A stretch of DNA of 35,094 nt from an uncultured Pseudohongiella sp. (GTDB lineage: Bacteria > Pseudomonadota > Gammaproteobacteria > Pseudomonadales > Pseudohongiellaceae). Shown piece by piece: positions 25,311 through 33,896 of this stretch. Every line of letters starts with the position of its first letter. Positions within the stretch are counted from its first letter, which is position 1. The notes under the pieces were generated by a model. It was given only the letters and a program-made list of their open reading frames with translations. It did no database searches and was not told the DNA's origin. The stretch lies in NCBI GenBank assembly GCA_902537815.1, contig CACBCS010000015.1, positions 1 to 35,094 on the forward strand. The letters run 5' to 3'. The position numbers were made by a program, and so were the translations under genes.

Positions 25311-26312
25311 TTAGCGATTCATCTCTTCTTCAATCTCGAGACGCCGGGCCCCCGCCAGAATGCCCGGCAGGGCGTGGTTACCCTCGTGGCAGGAATATTC
25401 ATACAAACCGGAAGAGGGCCGCATTGGCATCTCACCCGTCCAGGGCTGGGTATAAAGCTCCGAATCCTCAATGGTAAAACTGTAACGGATTTCATCGTCA
25501 GCCACCCGGCGGAAGCGCTCTGTAAGCACCATATTCATCGACGCATTGATGCCGTAGCCCTGCGCTACTTCCCACTCACTGAAGTTCTTAGTGGTGACCA
25601 CCAGGGTATCGCCGTCATAGTAACCCACAGAATCTCCCAGCCATTTGTTGTAAGGCAGGTCACGATGGGCCTGGTCTATCTTCACGATCCGCGCGTCATG
25701 AACCATCTCGACCACAAGGACAACGTGGTCAGGGCTTTGAATGATCTGCAGATTGTTGTTATAGACGCTGCTGATGAACGGTGTGCTCGACGAAAAAGCC
25801 TTCAGGCAGCGGTCAGAGAGCGGCCTTCCCTCCGGGCCATCGCTCCGGCCAAGGGAATCGGGAAACTGAAATACGGCACTGGCTTGCCGGCGTCGGACCG
25901 CAGCACCCTGCTCCCGATACGGAATTCGCCCATCCGGCGGATCAATGATGATGGACGTACGGTATTTCCCGTCAATCAGTGCGAGGGACTCCCCAATGCT
26001 GAAATATTCAGGATCGTAACCGCCCACATTGGCAGGGTCATTTTGTCTGTTGGTGCCAAAATTTTGATAGTCATTAAGAATCTCGGAGGTGGGCTCAAGT
26101 GTGCTCAGCATAGCAGCTTCGTCAATCTCAAGTTCGCTGTAATGAGCGGGCCGTTGCAGGCCTGTGCGCGTTTCATAACTCCAGGTGCCCTGTAGATCGG
26201 GCACGCCAAAATCCAGAGTTGGTGGCGAGTATTCGATCTGACCGTAAGCCGCTGAGACGACCAGTCCAGTCAGTGTCAGACTTAGAGCGCCTGTTTTCAT
26301 CGTGTTGCGCAT
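25311..26312 (-). CDS. Secreted protein of unknown function
   Basis: I recognise no characterised family. The 333-residue product has a clear signal peptide ending VSAAYGQ. A PDLQGTWSYETRTGLQRP segment follows, a form frequent in uncharacterised exported proteins of soil and marine bacteria. Later conserved-looking blocks are SDRCLKAFSSSTPF, WLGDSVGYYDGDTLVVTTKNF and LTERFRRVADDEIRYSFTIED. The mature protein appears mostly beta-structured, with alternating polar and hydrophobic residues. The ATG at 26312 has GGAG eight bases upstream. C-terminal YEYSCHEGNHALPGILAGAR is another family-like block; its cysteine and histidines could bind a metal (speculative). Confidence 0.75.
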   Translation of the reverse strand: MRNTMKTGALSLTLTGLVVSAAYGQIEYSPPTLDFGVPDLQGTWSYETRTGLQRPAHYSELEIDEAAMLSTLEPTSEILNDYQNFGTNRQNDPANVGGYDPEYFSIGESLALIDGKYRTSIIIDPPDGRIPYREQGAAVRRRQASAVFQFPDSLGRSDGPEGRPLSDRCLKAFSSSTPFISSVYNNNLQIIQSPDHVVLVVEMVHDARIVKIDQAHRDLPYNKWLGDSVGYYDGDTLVVTTKNFSEWEVAQGYGINASMNMVLTERFRRVADDEIRYSFTIEDSELYTQPWTGEMPMRPSSGLYEYSCHEGNHALPGILAGARRLEIEEEMNR

Positions 26313-26472
26313 CGGGATTACTCCAGATCATGTAAGGGTCGGATAGAATCTCACAGGTTTGCTACTGGGTGTAGAAAAACAGTGAAGTTAGCTTCAATTA
26401 AGGGGCTTTACACCTCTACTTTATAATTCGCTGAGACTTAAATGAACTGTAAATCATTTGAAGGCATGCTTT

Positions 26473-26740
26473 TACAGACGGCTCGGATTTAATTCAAGCT
26501 CAATCCAGTCATAAATGATCCGCTCAAGCAGATCTAGCGGCAGAGCCTGCTATCCTAGACGCACATCGTGAAATTGACGGAGATAAAAGCGATCACCGAG
26601 AGTAATTTCTGCTTGAGCCCCGAGTTCAAGAATCTTGAGCTCGTCCAGCTTATAGGACAGTGTCTGCACCGGCCAAGAATTGTAGCGGCCCACCTCTGCG
26701 CCCAGATCCGCTGCCGACAGCGAGATCTTGCTAACCGGAT
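26473..26740 (-). pseudogene. Second DUF885-family remnant (C-terminal end only)
   Basis: Read on the minus strand to the TAA at 26473-26475, this stretch gives SLSAADLGAEVGRYNSW, PVQTLSYKLDELKILEL, AEITLGDRFYLRQFHDVRLG, a TAG at 26550-26552, then QALPLDLLERIIYDWIELEL. That is the C-terminal end of the same family as the disrupted gene ending at 13558 (compare EVRRYTVLPGQATSYKIGML, RFDIRAFHDVILGGGALPLE). Only about 80 of the family's roughly 600 residues remain, with no start and no upstream part. The two copies are clearly different in sequence, so this is not a recent duplication. Confidence 0.75.
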
Positions 26741-26895
26741 AATATTATGGTGCAGACTCTCTGTGTCACGGTGTTTTGCCATCGATCAGACATGCACTTT
26801 CTTTTGGTCCATTGCCCTATCCGATCATATCGAGCTGCTCTTTTGTAGCATATTTTCTGTGCTAGGATAACGGTGGCAACATTGAAAGGGTTCTC

Positions 26896-27966
26896 ATGAA
26901 AATAACAATAACCGGGGCAAGTGCGCTCGCTTGCGCACTGCTCACACTGAATGCTCGGGCAGAAATAGAAATTGATCCTGATGCTACCATTCATGACTCC
27001 CCTACCACCCTAATGGGAGTGAATCACGTTGGCCTCTCGGTCAAAGATCTGGACAGGACGCTGGCTTTTTATCAAAGCATTTCCGGCTTTGAACTTGTCT
27101 TTCGGCAATCGGTTCGCAACAGTGCTGCAGCTGATCAACTCTTTGGTGTGGAAGACGTCGCCTACGAAATTGCCGTGCTGGAAGCGCCCAATATGCTGTT
27201 CGAGTTCATTGAATTTGAACACAATGCTGATGTGCCGATGAGGAAAATGCCGGTGAATGGCCCAGGTATGACGCATACTTGTTTTCAATCCGCATCGAAT
27301 GACTCAGGGTATGAAAAATTCGGCGACGCCGGCGCGGCCATTCTCTCATACAGCAACGAGCCGATAGATCTTGGTGGTTATGGGGTCACTTATGCATATG
27401 GATATGATCCTGAAGGCAATATGTTCGAGATGGAACAACTAGATCCTGAGCCATTAGCACAGGTTGAAGCCAAGCTGCGCTGGATCGATGAAGGGCACAG
27501 TATGTGGATGACTCAGGTTGCCCTGGTCACCCATGATATTGAAAGGCTGACTAACTGGTATGCCAACATCATGGCATTCATGCCCTATCGGACAGGCGAT
27601 TACGAGGGCAATCCACGCTTCGCCGAAGTCGCAGGTGAACCCTATCTGTCTTTGCTGGCCTCGTGGTTTCGCATGGACTCACGCGCCAAGACCATTGAGC
27701 TCTGGCAATACCGCGATCCAATCACTCCGAAACCTACTGGCAAAAAGGGCGTCACTGACTTTGGATATTCCTATTCGATCGAGGTGGGGGATATTGCAGC
27801 GGAAGTCCGTCGAATGAGCAGCCTCGGCGTAGAATTCGTGAGTGAACCGGTAAATATGGGCGAGTACCATCAGGTCTATGCGCATGACATTGATGGAAAC
27901 GTCTTCGCGTTGCGACAGTGGAATGACCCGGACTCCCGGTTCTCTGTACCGAATCTCGAGCAATAA
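26896..27966 (+). CDS. Exported two-domain VOC (glyoxalase/dioxygenase-fold) protein
   Basis: The 356-residue product has a signal peptide ending NARA and two vicinal-oxygen-chelate domains. The first is opened by MGVNHVGLSVKDLDRTLAFYQ (about residue 40) and closed near YGYDPEGNMFEMEQ. The second is opened by MTQVALVTHDIERLTNWYANIM (about 205) and closed by VYAHDIDGNVFALRQW. Metal ligands in this fold are usually H/E residues in such strands: H in NHVGL and E in MFEMEQ fit the first domain, while the second has Q in TQVAL, so only one site may bind metal. Most VOC enzymes are cytoplasmic, so export is unusual. GAAAGGG precedes the ATG. The substrate is unknown. Confidence 0.85.
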   Translation: MKITITGASALACALLTLNARAEIEIDPDATIHDSPTTLMGVNHVGLSVKDLDRTLAFYQSISGFELVFRQSVRNSAAADQLFGVEDVAYEIAVLEAPNMLFEFIEFEHNADVPMRKMPVNGPGMTHTCFQSASNDSGYEKFGDAGAAILSYSNEPIDLGGYGVTYAYGYDPEGNMFEMEQLDPEPLAQVEAKLRWIDEGHSMWMTQVALVTHDIERLTNWYANIMAFMPYRTGDYEGNPRFAEVAGEPYLSLLASWFRMDSRAKTIELWQYRDPITPKPTGKKGVTDFGYSYSIEVGDIAAEVRRMSSLGVEFVSEPVNMGEYHQVYAHDIDGNVFALRQWNDPDSRFSVPNLEQ

Positions 27967-28085
27967 GAGTTCCCGTCAAAAAATGCTGCATTAAATTTGA
28001 ACGGCAACTTCGACAATCAATAGGATCAGGTAAAGTGGTTTGCCGGCATGAGTTTGATGCTGAAGAAGATTGTGGAGAGACTGCC

Positions 28086-28556
28086 ATGAAAATAATGAAA
28101 GCGTCACCGGGAGTGACCCTATCAGCTCAATTAAGTGAACCAGATCTTAAGGGCCTGGCTGATGAAGGCGTTGAGTTGGTGATCTGCAATCGACCGGATG
28201 ACGAATCTGCCGACCAGGCTTCATTTAGTGCTATTCAACAGGCAGCAGAAGCACTCGGCATGGAAGCGGTCTCGATTGCTTTTAAAACCGGTGAGATGAA
28301 CCATAAACACATTGAGTCATTTTCACGCTTGCTCAATACTGGCAAAAAAACACATGCCTATTGTCGAACAGGCAACCGATCTTTCTGCCTTTATGCAGTA
28401 TTTCATGCCAGCACAGGCAAACCCGAAAGGGAAATCACAGCGCTGTCGAAAGAGTTCGGTTTCGACATCGCGCAACTCATCAGGCCTTACTATGCTGGGA
28501 GTGCTAATATGAATATCAGCGGCTCGGGCCAACCGGTTTCAGAAGAGGCAGAATAG
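28086..28556 (+). CDS. DUF442/TIGR01244-type phosphatase-like protein
   Basis: This 156-residue protein belongs to the DUF442 family, which has a protein-tyrosine-phosphatase-like fold and is often fused or adjacent to sulfur-metabolism proteins. It shows GVTLSAQLSEPDLKGLADEG, VICNRPDDESA, and the catalytic loop THAYCRTGNRS with the Cys-x5-Arg pattern expected of a phosphatase or sulfurtransferase-like site. I start it at 28086, eight bases after GGAG; an ATG at 28035 would add 17 unlikely residues. It ends three bases before the SulP transporter gene, so the pair must be co-transcribed. Whether it is a phosphatase or a sulfurtransferase is open. Confidence 0.82.
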   Translation: MKIMKASPGVTLSAQLSEPDLKGLADEGVELVICNRPDDESADQASFSAIQQAAEALGMEAVSIAFKTGEMNHKHIESFSRLLNTGKKTHAYCRTGNRSFCLYAVFHASTGKPEREITALSKEFGFDIAQLIRPYYAGSANMNISGSGQPVSEEAE

Positions 28557-28559
28557 TTC

Positions 28560-30302
28560 ATGGCAAGACACACGGCATCATTCCCTGTTGCCGGGTGGGT
28601 GAAGCACTACGATAAGCAAAGCTTCCTGAGCGACCTGATTGCCGCGGTGATCGTGGCCATAATGTTGATCCCTCAGTCGCTTGCCTACGCCATGCTGGCA
28701 GGGCTGCCGCCGGAAGTCGGTCTGTATGCCAGTATTGCTCCGCTGATTGCCTATGCCTTGCTCGGCACCAGCAGCACGCTGTCTGTAGGCCCGGTCGCGA
28801 TCACCTCCTTGATGACCAGCGCTGCTCTGGCAGAGGTTGCCCAACAGGGCACGGCCGACTATCTGACCGGCGCCATTACGCTGGCGGCCCTGTCCGGCAT
28901 CATGCTGTTGGGGTTTGGCCTGCTGCGACTGGGTTTTCTGGCCAATTTCCTGTCTCATACGGTGGTCTCTGCGTTTATCACAGCGTCAGCCGTGATCATT
29001 GCGCTCAGTCAGGTTCGTCACGTGCTCGGAATAGAAGCCGAGGGCGATAACCTGTTCGAGTTGGCCCACGCCATCGGCATGCAGTCGAATAATGCCAATT
29101 TCTATACCGTGCTAATCGGGATTGCGACGCTGAGCTTTTTGTTTGCGGTGAGAATCTGGGGTGCCAGTGTGCTGCAGAAAGCAGGTCTGTCTGCGCGAGG
29201 CGCCGAGCTGGCTGCTAAATCAGCACCGGTGATGGGCGTGATTGCCACAATCCTGCTCACTGTCAGATTTGAACTCGAAGCGCGTGGAGTCGCTATCGTC
29301 GGAGAAATCCCGACAGGTCTGCCCTCGTTCGCACCGCCTGTTTTTCCCCTGGAGCTGATTGAGATGCTTCTCGTCCCGGCTGCGCTGATTTCTATTATCG
29401 GATACGTCGAATCGATCTCTGTTGGCAGAACCCTGGGCGCGCACAGGCAAGAAAGAGTGAACAGCAACAGGGAGCTAGTCGGTCTTGGTGCGGCAAATCT
29501 CGCCTCAGCATTCTCAAGCGCGCTGCCGGTAACCGGAGGCTTCTCCAGGTCCGTCGTGAACTTTGATGCCGGCGCCGTCACTCAGGGCGCCAGTATCTAC
29601 ACGGCTATTCTCATCGCGCTGGTGTCAATGCTCCTGACTCCGGCTCTGTATTTTTTGCCAAAAGCCACACTCGCCGCGACGATCATTGTCGCTGTTCTTT
29701 CATTAGTGGATTTATCCATAATCAAAAAGACCTGGCGCTATTCCAGAAGTGACAGCTTCGCGCTTTTGATAACTATTGGCGCAACCCTCGGCTTTGGGGT
29801 GGAGACAGGCGTGAGCTGTGGTGTGGCGACCTCTCTGGCACTGCACCTGTATCGTACTTCTAGGCCGCATATCGCCGAAGTCGGTCTGGTCGAGGGAACA
29901 GAGCACTTTCGCAATGTGCGCCGTTATGAGGTGAAGACTGTCCCGGAAATCCTGACTCTGCGGGTTGACGAAAGCCTGTTTTTTGCGAACGCAAGCTTTC
30001 TTGAAGACGAAGTTTTTCTGAAACTCAGTAGCCAACCCGCTATCAGGCACGTCATCTTAATGTGCAGCGCTGTGAACGAAATCGATTTCAGTGCCTTGGA
30101 GGTGCTGGAAGAACTGAACAGGCGGTTTGAAGAGCAAGGATTGGCGCTGCACCTTTCAGAGGTCAAGGGGCCGGTCCTGGATCGCCTGCACCGCACTGCT
30201 TTCATGGATCGGCTGTCCGGCAATCTTTACCTTTCCCAACATCAGGCCTTCAGGGACTTGTGCGAACGCTTTCACTACAGCGCCTTGGCCGGGCAGCCCT
30301 AG
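28560..30302 (+). CDS. SulP-family inorganic anion transporter with C-terminal STAS domain
   Basis: The 580-residue inner-membrane protein matches SulP/SLC26 transporters that carry sulfate, bicarbonate or other anions. The signature is seen in AIMLIPQSLAYAMLAGLPPEVG and SSTLSVGPVAITSLM near residues 35-90. About twelve helices follow, with ALPVTGGFSRSVVNFDAGA near residue 325, another family block. From about residue 450 a cytosolic STAS domain contains EILTLRVDESLFFANASFLED and VILMCSAVNEIDFSALEVLE. The substrate is not deducible; the coupled DUF442 gene suggests sulfate or sulfite-type anions (inference). Confidence 0.93.
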   Translation: MARHTASFPVAGWVKHYDKQSFLSDLIAAVIVAIMLIPQSLAYAMLAGLPPEVGLYASIAPLIAYALLGTSSTLSVGPVAITSLMTSAALAEVAQQGTADYLTGAITLAALSGIMLLGFGLLRLGFLANFLSHTVVSAFITASAVIIALSQVRHVLGIEAEGDNLFELAHAIGMQSNNANFYTVLIGIATLSFLFAVRIWGASVLQKAGLSARGAELAAKSAPVMGVIATILLTVRFELEARGVAIVGEIPTGLPSFAPPVFPLELIEMLLVPAALISIIGYVESISVGRTLGAHRQERVNSNRELVGLGAANLASAFSSALPVTGGFSRSVVNFDAGAVTQGASIYTAILIALVSMLLTPALYFLPKATLAATIIVAVLSLVDLSIIKKTWRYSRSDSFALLITIGATLGFGVETGVSCGVATSLALHLYRTSRPHIAEVGLVEGTEHFRNVRRYEVKTVPEILTLRVDESLFFANASFLEDEVFLKLSSQPAIRHVILMCSAVNEIDFSALEVLEELNRRFEEQGLALHLSEVKGPVLDRLHRTAFMDRLSGNLYLSQHQAFRDLCERFHYSALAGQP

Positions 30303-30401
30303 GCATAGCGCTCTCGAAACGGAGCGGAAGCCGACGCAGATAGTGAACGTAGCTTGACCGGGTGTTTCAAAGCCCGACCACCATGCAAACTTAGTGGGGG
30401 C

Positions 30402-31853
30402 CTATGGCAGCGGCATCTCATCGCTCTCCTGCTCGCGAGCCCGCTCAAACGCAGCGCGCGGGCTGGCTGAGCGAACCTGCTCTAACCAGAACACACCGTC
30501 ATAGGGGTAGCTGTTGCCCCGGGTGCCAATGAAATCCATATCGCCGTCCCCGTCCAGGTCCCGCGCCATGAACTTATCGAACATGCCCCGCTTACGTCTG
30601 GAAATGTCGTGGCGCCGCCATTCTTTGTACACCCCACTTACACCTGGATTCTCAAACCAGCCAATGCGTCCTAATGCGCCATTGGCACCTACAGAGGAAT
30701 CGTCCCCGGTACGATCACCGCGACTGTAGCTGCCGGCGATCAGGTCGATGTCACCATCCTCATCAATGTCCGCAAGTGCGTAGCCTGTATGGCTGTCCGG
30801 CGCAAAGCTGCCTATGTAGTGCGCATTCCAGGCATCCCCCTCACGCTCGGGTTGCTCGATCCACACCATGCCCCGCGGCGCAGTGCCGATGATATCCAGC
30901 CGGCCATCACCATTGAGGTCCGTGTATTCGAGATTAAAACCGGCCATGCTGGCACCGTAAATGCCGACGGCCCGCTCAGTAAAATTCAGTGTGCTGTCGC
31001 CGGGATTTTCAAAGATGATTAGGCGCGATTCACCACGGGTACCCACCACAATATCCGCATCACCATCGCTGTCGATATCAACGGGTTCGGCGTTCTGAGG
31101 AATACTGTAGTTCCCGAGAACCTGTACTTGCCAACTGTCGCCCTGCAGCGGATCGCCATGGAGCGTGTGAAGCTCAACCGGGGTTGACCGTGCATAGTCC
31201 TCGGGCCCAGGAGTCTGGGCGCCTTTATTGGGGGCGGTGAGTTCCGGCACCCCGTCACCATCGAAATCGGCCGCGAACACCCGGATGTAGGAGCCCTTGT
31301 CTCTGGTGAGCGGCAGAATCAACCGCGGCCACTGTGCGCTGCGCGCATCGCTGCCTGGATTTTGCAAATAGATCAGATGGGAACGTTCTGCGGCAGCGAC
31401 GATATCGAGCCAGCCGTCACCGTTCATATCCACCACTACCGCGTCTTCGGGTGCCGGCACGTCCTCGGCCTCAGCAACGGTGACATTGATCCAACGATCT
31501 GGATCATTTGATCCAAAATGAATGCGGACGTGACCTGCAATGGGAGGCACAAAATCTTCAAGGTAGGACGCAGAATCATACTCCGCATCCGATTCGTGCA
31601 CAGAAACGATGTCTTCGATGCCATCTTTATCGATGTCGCCCATAACGAAACCATCGCTGCCGCTGAAATTGACGCCCGCGGTCACAGGGTCGTCGATGAG
31701 ATGTTCCAGCCAGCTGATGTACTCGCCGTTTGCAGATTGCGCTTGGGTCAGAGTATCGCCGACAGGCGTCTGGGCATGGGCTGTCCGGACACCAATGCTC
31801 ATCAGACACAGAGCGCTCAGTGATGCGGCCATAAAATAGTGTTGAATGATCAT
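30402..31853 (-). CDS. Secreted FG-GAP/VCBS-repeat protein
   Basis: The 483-residue protein starts at the ATG at 31853, six bases after AAGGAG, giving a signal peptide ending THAQ; upstream in-frame ATGs would bury that signal. It then carries at least seven Asp-rich FG-GAP/VCBS-type repeats, each with a calcium-loop pattern: DIDKDGIEDIV, DMNGDGWLDIV, DFDGDGVPEL, DIDSDGDADIV, DLNGDGRLDII, DIDEDGDIDLI and DLDGDGDMDFI. Together they should fold as a seven-bladed, calcium-binding beta propeller. Each repeat ends in a IWLE/WFENP-like strand. The function is binding rather than catalysis, as far as the sequence shows. It is divergent from the PQQ dehydrogenase gene. Confidence 0.9.
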   Translation of the reverse strand: MIIQHYFMAASLSALCLMSIGVRTAHAQTPVGDTLTQAQSANGEYISWLEHLIDDPVTAGVNFSGSDGFVMGDIDKDGIEDIVSVHESDAEYDSASYLEDFVPPIAGHVRIHFGSNDPDRWINVTVAEAEDVPAPEDAVVVDMNGDGWLDIVAAAERSHLIYLQNPGSDARSAQWPRLILPLTRDKGSYIRVFAADFDGDGVPELTAPNKGAQTPGPEDYARSTPVELHTLHGDPLQGDSWQVQVLGNYSIPQNAEPVDIDSDGDADIVVGTRGESRLIIFENPGDSTLNFTERAVGIYGASMAGFNLEYTDLNGDGRLDIIGTAPRGMVWIEQPEREGDAWNAHYIGSFAPDSHTGYALADIDEDGDIDLIAGSYSRGDRTGDDSSVGANGALGRIGWFENPGVSGVYKEWRRHDISRRKRGMFDKFMARDLDGDGDMDFIGTRGNSYPYDGVFWLEQVRSASPRAAFERAREQESDEMPLP

Positions 31854-32177
31854 GGCTGACTCCTTTTTGTCACAGTGTAGCAAGGAGTGAGAGACAAGTT
31901 CATCTGGAAGCTTGTTCTCCAGTTTTATCCAACTCACCAAACCCTTTTCTGAATGATCAGGGACGAACCGGTAACTTGCCTGACAGTAGCAGAGGGCAAT
32001 CCGCTGCCTGTGGTTCATAGTGCACTGCCTGAACTGGCCCGTCGACCATCCTCACGAAAGGCATTGCGGACAGTGCTGCGCTTACTGCATGAGCCCGCCG
32101 GGGCGACACTGGACAAAGACCATTTGAAGACATACCTTTGACCTAAACAATTCAAACACTTACCCGGAGGGTTCCAC
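31854..32177. promoter_or_regulatory. Divergent intergenic region between the FG-GAP and PQQ dehydrogenase genes
   Basis: This 324 bp stretch must carry promoters for both genes. AAGGAG on the minus strand (close to 31853) and GGAGG at 32166-32170 on the plus strand are strong ribosome binding sites. I looked for genes in all frames and found only a 62-codon frame (31953-32141) without family features or ribosome binding site. No clear repeat or operator could be recognised. Confidence 0.4.
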
Positions 32178-33896
32178 ATGCAAACCCGCTTCCCCCCAAT
32201 CGCGCTGGTGCTGTTTATGATAACCGGGCTGACGCCATTCTTCAGCACCGCGCAGCCGGTGATGCCCGACTATACAGCAGTCACTGACGAGCGCCTGTTG
32301 AATCCGGAGGCACGCAACTGGCTGTCCTACCGCGGCACGCTTGATGGCTGGGGTTTCAGCAGACTGGACGAAATCGATGACAGTAATGTCCAGCGACTGG
32401 AGCCGGTTTGGAGTTTTTCAACCGGAGTACTCGGCGGACATGAAGCACCTCCCATGGTGAACAATGGAGTGATGTTTGTCACCACACCGGGGAACCTCGT
32501 CTATGCGATTGATGCCGCCAGTGGCGATTTACTGTGGCGCTACCAGCACGACCTGCCGGAAACCTACATCGCATTCCATCGCACCAATCGCGGTGTTGCC
32601 CTGTATGGTGACAAGGTCTACACCGCAACGCTGGATGCCCGTGTCGTGGCTCTTGATGCGACAACCGGCCGCAAGGTATGGGACAGCACTGTTCAGGATA
32701 ATAATTTCGGCTACTACATCACCATGGCGCCATTGGCCATTGACGGTAAAATTCTGGTCGGCACTTCCGGTGGGGAGTTGGGCATCCGGGGATTCATTGT
32801 GGCACTGGATGCGGAAACTGGCGAAGAAGTCTGGCGAACCTATACAGTTCCTGCTCCGGGCGAGCCGGGAAATGAAACCTGGCCGGGCGAATCCTGGCGC
32901 ACCGGCGGGGCAGCAGTTTGGGTGCCGGGCCACTATGATGCCGAGCTCGGTCTCGCCTATTTCGGCACCGGCAACCCCGGGCCGTGGATCGGAGATCAGA
33001 GACCGGGAGACAATCTCTACACCAACTCGGTGCTGGCGCTGGATATCAAGACAGGAAAAATCCGGGCGCACCATCAGTACCACTGGAACGGCTCATGGGA
33101 TTGGGATGAGGTCTCTACGCCTATCCTGATGCCGATTGAGCGCCAGGGCCGGCTGATTGACGCGCTGGTGCACCCGGGCCGCAACGGCTACCTGTGGACC
33201 CTCGAGAGATCAGCCGACGACATCAGCTTCGTTGATGCAGAGCCCTATGTGTACCAGAACGCCTTTGCCAGCATCGACCCTGAAACCGGACGTCCGACTT
33301 ATGATCCGGATCACAAACCAACCACCGGCAACACCACTTCTTTCTGTCCCTCGCTGTGGGGCGGCAAAGACTGGCCTCCGGCCGCCTACAATCCGGAAAC
33401 AGGCCTGCTTTACATACCGGCCAACGACAACCACTGCGGTGTGATCGAGGGCCGGGAGGTAACCTACATGCCGGGAAGCGCGTACATGGGCGCCCGCACT
33501 CAAATGACGGTGCCAGAGGGAGCCGATCACATCGGCGAAATTCAGGCCTGGGACATGAACACCGGTGAAGAGGTCTGGACCCGTGAGTTCGATTCGCACA
33601 ACTGGGGCGGTATTCTGACAACCAGCGGCAATCTCATTTTCAGTGGAGGCACCAGTGACCGGCTGTTTCGGGCGCATAATGCCTCCACCGGGGAGTTGTT
33701 GTGGGAATTCAAAACCAACTCCGGGATTATCGGCGTACCTTCCACCTTTTCAGTTGACGGCAAACAGTATGTCGCCGTACAGGCCGGCTGGGGCGTCGAC
33801 GCAGCAGGTATGACCGCTCGGCTGGATATGGTGCGGGGCACCCGAACCTTCGTCCCACAGGGCGGGGTCATCTGGGTATTTGCGCTGCCGGACTAG
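32178..33896 (+). CDS. PQQ-dependent alcohol dehydrogenase (periplasmic quinoprotein)
   Basis: The 572-residue protein has a signal peptide ending STAQ and an eight-bladed PQQ propeller with repeated W-motifs (for example VYAIDAASGDLLWRYQ and IVALDAETGEEVWR). Residues that bind PQQ and metal in methanol/ethanol dehydrogenases are present: E200 in SGGELGIRGF, N266 in GTGNPGPW, and the Asp pair D308/D310 in WDWDEVS. A second Asp two residues after the catalytic one marks lanthanide-dependent XoxF/ExaF-type enzymes. The usual adjacent Cys-Cys before NRG is missing: here IAFHRTNRG (residues 131-139), no cysteine between 120 and 150. No haem c motif or cytochrome gene is visible. The substrate is unknown. 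Its stop overlaps the stop of the convergent gene. Confidence 0.9.
   Translation: MQTRFPPIALVLFMITGLTPFFSTAQPVMPDYTAVTDERLLNPEARNWLSYRGTLDGWGFSRLDEIDDSNVQRLEPVWSFSTGVLGGHEAPPMVNNGVMFVTTPGNLVYAIDAASGDLLWRYQHDLPETYIAFHRTNRGVALYGDKVYTATLDARVVALDATTGRKVWDSTVQDNNFGYYITMAPLAIDGKILVGTSGGELGIRGFIVALDAETGEEVWRTYTVPAPGEPGNETWPGESWRTGGAAVWVPGHYDAELGLAYFGTGNPGPWIGDQRPGDNLYTNSVLALDIKTGKIRAHHQYHWNGSWDWDEVSTPILMPIERQGRLIDALVHPGRNGYLWTLERSADDISFVDAEPYVYQNAFASIDPETGRPTYDPDHKPTTGNTTSFCPSLWGGKDWPPAAYNPETGLLYIPANDNHCGVIEGREVTYMPGSAYMGARTQMTVPEGADHIGEIQAWDMNTGEEVWTREFDSHNWGGILTTSGNLIFSGGTSDRLFRAHNASTGELLWEFKTNSGIIGVPSTFSVDGKQYVAVQAGWGVDAAGMTARLDMVRGTRTFVPQGGVIWVFALPD

Noticed and set aside
31953-32141. 62-codon open frame between the FG-GAP and PQQ dehydrogenase genes
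   Set aside because: No ribosome binding site or family features; overlapping frames on the other strand look equally random.
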